Positions 58,293 through 64,000 of a stretch of DNA of 64,000 nucleotides are shown here, in pieces. The DNA is taken from the NCBI GenBank assembly GCA_903909435.1, contig CAIVVT010000127.1:62001-126000 (forward strand), in the 5' to 3' direction. Source of the DNA: an uncultured Acidobacteriia bacterium (GTDB lineage Bacteria > Acidobacteriota > Terriglobia > Bryobacterales > Bryobacteraceae). How positions within the stretch are numbered: position 1 is the first letter of the stretch; each line of letters begins with the position of its first letter. Both the position numbers and the translations under genes were made by a program. Below the pieces are notes generated by a model. It was given only the letters and a program-made list of their open reading frames with translations. It was not told the DNA's origin and did not search any database.

Positions 58293-59456
58293 TCAGAAGA
58301 ACGAGGAGAAGAACTTTTTCGTGGAGGTGACCTCTTCCAATCCAACCAGCTTCGCAATCATGTTTCCAATTTGTCTGCAAAGTTGCGTGTCGGGCATGAG
58401 TAGACGACTTTCCGCCGACGCCTCATAGAGGGTCTTGTAGTCATTCCCTATGATCGCGAAGACACCGATCCCTAGGAGTTTCTCCAGGTCCGGGATGCTC
58501 AACTCCGGTCGCCGCACGACCCGGTTCAAGACCAGCTTGATCCTGCTTGGGCTGAACCGCCGTTCCTTCAGGTACTGCAATAGCTGTTTGACCTGCAACA
58601 ATGCAGGCACCTCCATGGTGGTCACAACCAGCAGATCGTCGAGTTCGTCCAAGGCGCCAGAGAGCATCGCCGAACGGCCCCGTCCCAAATCTGCAATCGT
58701 CCATTGATATTGGGATCGCACGAAGCGCAATACGTGGCGGAGTTGGGAGGCCGGCGGCGCTTCTTGCACTTCCGATTCAATCGGAGCGCCGAGCACCTCG
58801 AGTCCGGTGTGGCCGTTTGTGACCAGTGCTCGCCAGAAGCTCTTATCCAGGCGATGAACATTACTGCACGCGTCCAGAATTGAGTATCTGGAACTTGTCT
58901 TGATGAAAGAGCGGACTAAACCCGCGGATAAATCGAGGTCAATTACAAGCGTTTCTTTCCCTGTTCGCCGCTGGATCTCCGTGGCTGCGTGACATGCGAG
59001 AGTCGTCGCTCCCAATCCGCCCTTCGCGGAAACAACGCCGATGTTCCTCCCACCCTGCCGAACAGTCTCGCCTTTTTTCTCTCTTTCCGCTGCGAGTTTC
59101 TCCAGTGCCTGCGGCAAACTCGGGTTACACGGGGGGTAGATGTACTCCCTCGCACCCGCCCGAATTGCCCCGAGAATCTCCTGTGGCGTAGAAACTGTGC
59201 TAACAGCGATCACATCGGGATGGCTAGGGCACGCCCTGATCTGCCGGATTAACTCCGGCAGCGTATCCATGCAGTTCCGAACGTCCAACAGCACTACATC
59301 TGGTGTAAGCTGCTCAATCTTCTCTAGAAACGTAGCCGGATCGTCTACGCCGGCTTGTTCGAAGATCACTCGCACGGGCAGTGATTGAAGGCAGGAAGTG
59401 ACCTCTTCCCACAACTCGCTGGTCGAGATGGCAATAGCGAGGCTTATCGAGTACAT
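58293..59456 (-). CDS. tadZ: TadZ/CpaE localisation ATPase
   Basis: 387 residues from MYSISLAIAISTSE, preceded by GGAGG 6 nt upstream; an in-frame start at 59606 lies inside the secretin gene. A receiver-like N-terminal domain (FLEKIEQLTPDVVLLDVR; no clear phospho-acceptor chemistry) is followed by a MinD/ParA-type domain with a deviant Walker A, SAKGGLGATTLA. That motif lacks the second signature Lys, as in known TadZ/CpaE proteins. It is thought to place the pilus machine at a pole. IADLGRGRSAML is the Walker B region. Confidence 0.88.
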   Translation of the reverse strand: MYSISLAIAISTSELWEEVTSCLQSLPVRVIFEQAGVDDPATFLEKIEQLTPDVVLLDVRNCMDTLPELIRQIRACPSHPDVIAVSTVSTPQEILGAIRAGAREYIYPPCNPSLPQALEKLAAEREKKGETVRQGGRNIGVVSAKGGLGATTLACHAATEIQRRTGKETLVIDLDLSAGLVRSFIKTSSRYSILDACSNVHRLDKSFWRALVTNGHTGLEVLGAPIESEVQEAPPASQLRHVLRFVRSQYQWTIADLGRGRSAMLSGALDELDDLLVVTTMEVPALLQVKQLLQYLKERRFSPSRIKLVLNRVVRRPELSIPDLEKLLGIGVFAIIGNDYKTLYEASAESRLLMPDTQLCRQIGNMIAKLVGLEEVTSTKKFFSSFF

Positions 59457-59478
59457 GGCCACCCTCCGAAGACTATTA

Positions 59479-61119
59479 TCACGCTCCGCCCTTCCCTTGC
59501 TTCTGCGCTGCCTGTGTAGCCGGCGGCTCAACTGGTAAGACTGGTGCCGCAGGTGCGGGAACCAGTTGATAACTTGGAGCAGGGGCTGCCTCCTTGCCCT
59601 GCCCATTTTGGATGCCAGGGAGCAGTTGCTCCACGGGCACGCTTTCGAGTCGAAGGACTCCTGGTGACCTGTGGGTTGAATTCTCCGTGCGCGCCGCCCC
59701 AGGTACGGTCACACCGCCTTGCTTCAGGAATTCCAAGGGCATCGAGATCTCAGGCACCGGGTCACCTTCGGGGATCGGCCGAAGTATTTCCGGAGTGACG
59801 ACGACCAGCAGTTCGTTCTTGCTACGGTTCTGACTCCTCGATTGGAACAGCTTCCCGAACAAAGGAATGCTGCTGAGCCCCGGAATCTTGTTCAGATTCT
59901 CCAACATGCGGTTATCAAGCAGTCCTGCAATGGCGAAGCTCTGTCCGTCCCTCAGCTCCACCTCGGTGGAAATTTTGCGCGTGGCGAGCGCAGGAATGCT
60001 AAATCCCTGGTAGACCAGGCCATTAACATAGTCGAGCGAACTCACCTCAGGGGCAACCACCAGCTTGAAGGTGCCACGCGGAGTCACTGTCGGAGTGAAC
60101 TCCAGCCGGATGCCAAACTCCCGGAACATGATTGAAATCGTTGGGGCGGATCCGGTCGAGCTTTGCACTACGGGATAGGGAAACTCCCCGCCAGAGAGGA
60201 AACTAGCCTTCTTGCCGTCCGACGTCAGCAAGTTCGGCTCTGCAAGAATCTCCAATACCTGCTGGTTCTGTAGTGCTTTGATCGTGGCGCCGAGGTTGAG
60301 ATCGGGCCGGAACAGGAATACGTTCAGGGCGTCGGACAGGCTGAAGTTGGTGGTGGTTGTACCTCCATTGGTGGATGTCGTGACGCTGGGCGCACTGTAC
60401 TGCCCGGTGCTAACGCGTCCAACTGTATTGGTCGCGCCCGTGCTTAATAGGTTTATGCCGAAATCGGTGCCCAGCGTCCTGCTTACGTCCGCGAACTTTA
60501 CTTTCAGGAGAATCTGCGTGGCGCCCTGCGGCGTGGCTACGCGCAGCAGGTTCACCGGCGTGCCAAACATCTCGGCGATAGCCGTTGCTCGCTGGGCGCT
60601 AACTACGTCTCTGACCGTGCCCCTCAGGAAGACCGCCTTGTTCTCGTAGCTGACTGAGATGTCCTGGTCGCCGAGTTCTTTGCGGATTTCGCTATTCAGG
60701 CCGGCCACCAGAGCCGCCAGTTTTTCGTCCTTTACCGGCTTCGTCGGCGGTGGCTGCACGCTTACGTCGAACATCAATCGGCCGCCCCCGACCTGCCAAA
60801 GGATCAAGCTGGTCTCACCCGCGCTCATTCCGTTCAGCACCAGTTCGCGAGGGTTAACTGCCACGATATCCAAAATGTCCTCGCTCACGGTCGAAACACG
60901 CTGGATATCCACCGGGCTCTCAAGCACAATCGACTTTCCGACAGTGACCATGAGTTGTCTCACCTGTCCCGACCCAATCTGAGGCATTGCCGACCGGGCC
61001 GAATCTGCCGAAGGGCCACCAGCAAGTTCATTGCCACGCGGTTGCGCGAGTATCGCAGACGTAAGGGTGACAAGAAGAAAAACAGCTGCAGGAATGGCAG
61101 GGCGGAGGCGCAAGATCAT
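59479..61119 (-). CDS. rcpA: RcpA/CpaC outer-membrane secretin
   Basis: 546 residues. Signal peptide, pilus-secretin N0 domain (RQLMVTVGKSIVLESPVDIQ), BON-like segment (ISVSYENKAVFLRGTVRD) and a secretin core (~205-475) with EFGIRLEFTPTVTPRG and the hallmark VPLFGKLFQ-like SIPLFGKLFQSR. The C-terminus is Pro/Ala/Gln-rich. It forms the outer-membrane gate for the Flp pilus. The start overlaps the cpaB stop by 4 nt (ATGA), so the two are translationally coupled. Confidence 0.92.
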   Translation of the reverse strand: MILRLRPAIPAAVFLLVTLTSAILAQPRGNELAGGPSADSARSAMPQIGSGQVRQLMVTVGKSIVLESPVDIQRVSTVSEDILDIVAVNPRELVLNGMSAGETSLILWQVGGGRLMFDVSVQPPPTKPVKDEKLAALVAGLNSEIRKELGDQDISVSYENKAVFLRGTVRDVVSAQRATAIAEMFGTPVNLLRVATPQGATQILLKVKFADVSRTLGTDFGINLLSTGATNTVGRVSTGQYSAPSVTTSTNGGTTTTNFSLSDALNVFLFRPDLNLGATIKALQNQQVLEILAEPNLLTSDGKKASFLSGGEFPYPVVQSSTGSAPTISIMFREFGIRLEFTPTVTPRGTFKLVVAPEVSSLDYVNGLVYQGFSIPALATRKISTEVELRDGQSFAIAGLLDNRMLENLNKIPGLSSIPLFGKLFQSRSQNRSKNELLVVVTPEILRPIPEGDPVPEISMPLEFLKQGGVTVPGAARTENSTHRSPGVLRLESVPVEQLLPGIQNGQGKEAAPAPSYQLVPAPAAPVLPVEPPATQAAQKQGKGGA

Positions 61120-61970
61120 TTCGACAACTCCCTTGTGGATGACAACCCACTCCGGGCGGAGCCCTTTCTAGAGCCGAAGATGATTTCGACATTGCGTGGC
61201 GCGGGCGGACGGGGCAAAATCTTATGGGCGAGTGGCTTGGGTTCGGGCACGGTGGGCGCTCCACCTTGGAGGAGATACGCCAGCGCCGTGCCGGGAGGCT
61301 TGGTCGTCTCGGTGTCGAGAGGGTTGCGGAGGACTAACTGGATCTTCGTGTCACTACCCGCCAAGCTGAGTTTCTCCGCATCTTCCGGAGTGACCAACAG
61401 ATTCACGACTTGAACCGTAACTGGCTTTCCCTCTGCGTCCTTCTGGATATTCTGGCCCGCTGAGAGAACTTCGACATTCTGCAGCACTGTCCGGGTTTGC
61501 GTTCCCAGGTTCGCGTTCGCGTTCGGCGGAGTGCCGGACGCAAGCAAGTCGACTCGCATCCCGGGGCCCACGAATCCGGCTACCCCTACTATATCGTTGA
61601 CGCGCACAGCCACCGCCCGCTTGCCCATTGGAATAGTTGCCGCCAATCCGCCTCCCGCCCCCGTTGCGGCCAGTCGCATTGAGTGCAGCGGTTCTCCGGA
61701 GTAAATGTTCTCAATCACGCCGCGTCCGATGGCGTCCTGGGGCTTCACTACAGCGTAGGAAGGAGGGTTGCCCGGCCAATCCACAACGGTCAGATCCTCA
61801 CTCCTCAGGAGTGTCCCGATCGGCAGATCGCGCGCGGCGACCAGGACCTTGGCCGCCTTCTCCGAAGCTGCGGAGCGCACGCCTTTCATGAGTTGCAGGT
61901 AGACCCCGTAACTGGCCGCCAACGCAACTACTAACGCGAACGCTACCACCGCAAGGAAACGCTTATTCAT
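61116..61970 (-). CDS. cpaB: CpaB/RcpC pilus assembly protein
   Basis: 284 residues. One N-terminal membrane helix (MNKRFLAVVAFALVVALAA), then an SAF/CpaB domain (VLVAARDLPIGTLLRSEDL, then NIYSGEPLHSMRL and GKRAVAVRVNDIVGVAGFV). Periplasmic, likely linking the secretin to the inner-membrane platform or to peptidoglycan. ATGA overlap with the secretin gene. The C-terminal ~40 residues are Pro-rich and not conserved. Confidence 0.88.
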   Translation of the reverse strand: MNKRFLAVVAFALVVALAASYGVYLQLMKGVRSAASEKAAKVLVAARDLPIGTLLRSEDLTVVDWPGNPPSYAVVKPQDAIGRGVIENIYSGEPLHSMRLAATGAGGGLAATIPMGKRAVAVRVNDIVGVAGFVGPGMRVDLLASGTPPNANANLGTQTRTVLQNVEVLSAGQNIQKDAEGKPVTVQVVNLLVTPEDAEKLSLAGSDTKIQLVLRNPLDTETTKPPGTALAYLLQGGAPTVPEPKPLAHKILPRPPAPRNVEIIFGSRKGSARSGLSSTRELSK

Positions 61971-62572
61971 AAATCACACGCCATCCATTCACTGAACCAG
62001 CCGATCAGCCCGATCGCGCTTCATGCGCCGAAGCGCATGGCGCCCAGTAGTTTGCCGTCCCGGGAGCCTCAGAATTGCGATCTCAGCCATTGCAGCAGAA
62101 CAGAAAGAACAAACCAGCGAGGCTCAAACTCCGAAGCTATACCCGTGCTTAGACCCGGCTATTCCGACAAGCTGGCGCCTGCAAGCGGACACAAATCGTC
62201 CACCTTCGATCCCAATCCAATCTGCGGTCGCGATGGGATTTCCTTCGTTTTTTTCGAGTGCTTCGTACATCCCGACAATACGATCGCAAGATGCCTGGAT
62301 AGAGCTGACGGGGGCGTTGGCCACCTGTAGGCTCGTCTCACCCGCAACTACCATTCATTTCGCCCCGGGAAAGTTCACACCGATCTCTTCAGTTGTTGCC
62401 ACTGTTGAGGAGGTGCCCAGGCCGCGTCGTGCTCTCAACCGACTTTGTTATAGGGAGCAACTAGATCTGCTTCCTGAAGACTACCCCCCGCTATTCGCCC
62501 ACAGGGCAAGCCTAGCCCGAATCCTCGCGTCAGGCTTGCCCCCGGGGCATCCATCTTCTATCCTTACGATCC
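61971..62572. other. Flp-cpaB interval with a stable hairpin
   Basis: 602 bases. A perfect 10-bp stem, GGGCAAGCCT (62504-62513) / AGGCTTGCCC (62532-62541), sits 32-69 bases after the flp stop and could cap the abundant pilin message. A 76-codon minus-strand frame (62124-62354) has no ribosome site or family match and is not called. No TadV peptidase or TadE-like gene was found here. Confidence 0.5.
62504..62541 (-). terminator. Post-flp hairpin, possible attenuator or stabiliser
   Basis: 10-bp GC-rich stem with an 18-nt loop and no T-run on the minus strand. It is more likely a 3' stabiliser or partial terminator than a full stop. It would make flp mRNA outnumber the downstream tad messages. 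Confidence 0.45.
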
Positions 62573-62734
62573 CTACGTCAACTGAGCAGAGGCTCTGTTG
62601 AATACCTTCGCGGTGTTGCCAGCGACAGTCGTGAGCACTGCAACGGCCGCCACAGCGACGAACGCGAGGAGTAGCGCATACTCGACCAGATCCTGGCCTT
62701 CTTCGTCATTGATGAAGTTCTTGAGGTACGTCAT
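62573..62734 (-). CDS. flp: Flp-family type IVb pilin
   Basis: 53 residues from ATG 62734, with GGGAACTAGAATC before it. A short leader ends in Gly, then QDLVEYALLLAFVAVAAVAV, the classic Flp motif with Glu5 and Tyr6 of the mature pilin followed by one hydrophobic helix. A prepilin peptidase would cut after the Gly (EEG/QDL). It polymerises into the thin Flp/Tad pilus used for tight adherence. First gene of the minus-strand Tad operon. Confidence 0.95.
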   Translation of the reverse strand: MTYLKNFINDEEGQDLVEYALLLAFVAVAAVAVLTTVAGNTAKVFNRASAQLT

Positions 62735-63050
62735 GATTCTAGTTCCCTTTCCCATTGAGTTAGGTGAGTGTTTCACCGTGAATTGACTTCAGTCATGGCC
62801 GTAGGACCACGATCGCTCGCCCCTCGCGCAGAGGAACAAAAGCAGGATAAACAAACGACGTCGAACCTGAGAACACGCGCACGATGCCTTGGGTTGATAC
62901 TCCAGTCCAGCAGTTCCACCGAGGCGCTCCGTTCGGGATGCTCGAGAGCATGCGATCCGAATATCCGATCGCTGCTTGCGCCCTCCGTACGGTCAACCGA
63001 GCCAAGAGTGCCTGCGATGCTGGCGGCACCCAGCACTCTAAAGCCCCTCA
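62735..63050. other. Interval between flp and the PilZ-like gene
   Basis: 316 bases containing the presumed flp promoter. No consensus sigma-70 pair at 16-18 bp, no sigma-54 GG-GC pair and no strong repeat was found. Frames reading through it on the plus strand are not supported. Confidence 0.4.
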
Positions 63051-63470
63051 TCAGGAACGTCCCCCACTCCAGACCACTTCCGAGCGAGGCACCGACCCCA
63101 GTTGCACTCTTGAGACCCTCCGGGCAGTGCGAAAATGCATTCGATCAACAATCATACCCAACCTGATCCGATCATCCAGAAGTCGCGATACGAACCCCAC
63201 ATGTCCCTCGCAAACCAAGTACCTGGGAGAGAACGAGGATCTCCGGGGTAAGTCAATCTCAAGAGCCACTTCATCATCCTTGCGGATGTTGCCAGCAACC
63301 GCGCTTGCATCCCCGAGGTGCACCACCGCGAGTTGCCTGCTAATGCTTTCAGTCCAGACTGACAGGATGTCCGGAACTTCACGTCCGCACTTAAGCCGGG
63401 ATTTCAGTTTCACTTCGAGGAACAACCGACTGTCTCGCTTCCAACCGCTTGAAGTCTAAGTCTCAAGCAT
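63051..63470 (-). pseudogene. PilZ-like gene interrupted at codon 5 by a 6-bp duplication
   Basis: From ATG 63470 the frame reads M-L-E-T-stop-T-S-S-G-W. The stop (TAG, 63456-63458) lies within a tandem duplication AGACTTAGACTT. Deleting one 6-bp unit joins MLET to SSGWKRDSRLFLEV and leaves an open frame to 63051 (138 codons before its stop). The restored product has KRDSRLFLEVKLKSRL, then DDEVALEIDLP and CEGHVGFVSRLLDDRIRLGMIVDRMHF. This is the layout of a PilZ-like domain, though its second box is degenerate (SISRQLAVV instead of DxSxxG). Translation could still start at TTG 63425 but would lose the first arginine motif. Next to the Tad operon. Confidence 0.6.
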
Positions 63471-63802
63471 GTTTTATGCGTGGTCAATACCCCCTTTGGT
63501 TAATATACGGGAGGGCTAGTCCACTGCCGCCTGAGTACCGTAGTACTTTCACTTAAAATTCCACAAGCTGGAGGGTGGGTTCGACGAATCGCCACGTCTC
63601 GCTTATCGGATGTTTGATGCGAATACTATCAAATTCTTCACGCTCCTTGAAGAAATTTGCGGAAGCAGGAGCCTCGCGTCAACTTTCGATGGTCCTAGTA
63701 CTACCATCATAATAGTACCATTTCTGTCAATAGCTGAGGCCATGGCCATCGGTCGGTGATCCTATAAGTCATTATTGTTCAATAGGATATGCTACCATTT
63801 GA
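63471..63802. other. AT-richer interval with TACCAT repeats
   Basis: 332 bases, clearly lower in GC than the rest. TACCAT occurs at 63702-63707, 63716-63721 and 63793-63798, and AGTAC-CGTA-GTACT near 63533-63546 is an inverted repeat. No gene seen. It may be a promoter/operator region for the flanking genes. Confidence 0.4.
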
Positions 63803-64000
63803 ATGAAAGCCCCCGCGCAGTGGCGGCGGGCGGGTGGGGCGGAAGCGGTGCAATTCCAGGGTGGAGGTTTGGTGTCGCTGACGGCGACGGAGTTTCCCGT
63901 TTTTGAGGCCGGTGTGCCGCTACTTTTGGGGAAGCGCCCGATAAGAACCGCGGTGAAATGCGCAGGCGGGCATGAGGGCAGCGGGGTTAGGGCTGGTCTG
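63803..64000 (+). CDS. Open frame running off the window end
   Basis: ATG 63803, 66 codons with no stop to base 64000. It begins MKAPAQWRRAGGAEAV and continues LVSLTATEFPVFEAG. The sharp rise in GC at the ATG supports a gene start. No family was recognised from this short part and no ribosome site is clear. Confidence 0.35.
   Translation, partial: MKAPAQWRRAGGAEAVQFQGGGLVSLTATEFPVFEAGVPLLLGKRPIRTAVKCAGGHEGSGVRAGL

Noticed and set aside
62124-62354. 76-codon minus-strand frame between flp and cpaB
   Set aside because: No ribosome site, no homology that I recognise; position alone is not enough.
62023-62601. 192-codon plus-strand frame next to flp
   Set aside because: No ribosome site, no domain, covers the flp 3' end and hairpin on the opposite strand; looks like chance GC-rich open frame.
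62884-63459. 191-codon plus-strand frame
   Set aside because: Opposes the PilZ-like frame, which has a recognisable domain pattern; composition (Ser/Thr/Arg/Pro) is typical of a shadow.

Overview
The window looks like a GC-rich chromosomal segment of a Gram-negative soil bacterium, most likely an Acidobacteriota of the Solibacter/Bryobacterales type. This is inferred from several signs together. There is a BamA/Skp outer-membrane assembly pair, a PEP-CTERM protein, a DUF2934 protein, an ECF sigma/DUF4252 cassette, and a long NHL-repeat secreted protein ending in the kind of C-terminal domain common in Solibacter proteomes. TAG, TGA and TAA are all used as ordinary stops. No rRNA, tRNA, CRISPR array, integrase or insertion sequence was recognised, so the window reads as core and niche-adaptation genome rather than a mobile island.

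Layout. 1-5.1 kb: 3' end of maf, an EVE-domain gene, then an exopolysaccharide export set (outer-membrane export protein, Wzz-like chain-length protein, tyrosine autokinase). 5.2-8.9 kb: bamA and an OmpH/Skp chaperone. 9.1-16.8 kb: an amber-interrupted aldose-epimerase gene divergent from an intact galM-like lipoprotein gene, then clpC, a LolD-like ABC ATPase and a GH127-type glycosidase. 16.8-22 kb: a compact minus-strand small-RNA or micro-ORF unit with its own promoter and terminator, a hairpin-rich leader before an MFS gene, dacB, an FmdB zinc ribbon and lexA with a candidate operator. 22-33 kb: DUF2934 and small proteins, the NHL protein, a MoxR ATPase paired with an unfamiliar 656-residue protein, an ECF sigma/anti-sigma/DUF4252 cassette and a TPR protein. 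33-40 kb: a fused alpha-beta E1 dehydrogenase, citrate synthase, serS, a secreted protein and the PEP-CTERM protein.

40.4-54.3 kb is a four-gene sensory block: a 2040-residue hybrid kinase with two GAF and nine PAS domains, a receiver plus degenerate-kinase protein overlapping it by 4 nt, a CheB-CheR-PAS fusion, and a second PAS-rich hybrid kinase. 54.8-62.7 kb is a minus-strand Tad/Flp pilus operon (flp, cpaB, rcpA, tadZ, tadA, tadB, tadC) ending in a 33-codon membrane micro-ORF. Upstream of flp lies a PilZ-like gene whose reading frame is broken by a 6-bp tandem duplication. The last 200 bases hold an open frame running off the window.

The best leads for something undescribed are the 17.0 kb small transcription unit carrying a full anti-Shine-Dalgarno complement, the MoxR plus 656-aa pair, the terminal Tad micro-ORF, the repeat-generated stop in the PilZ-like gene, and the candidate LexA palindrome over a leaderless lexA start.
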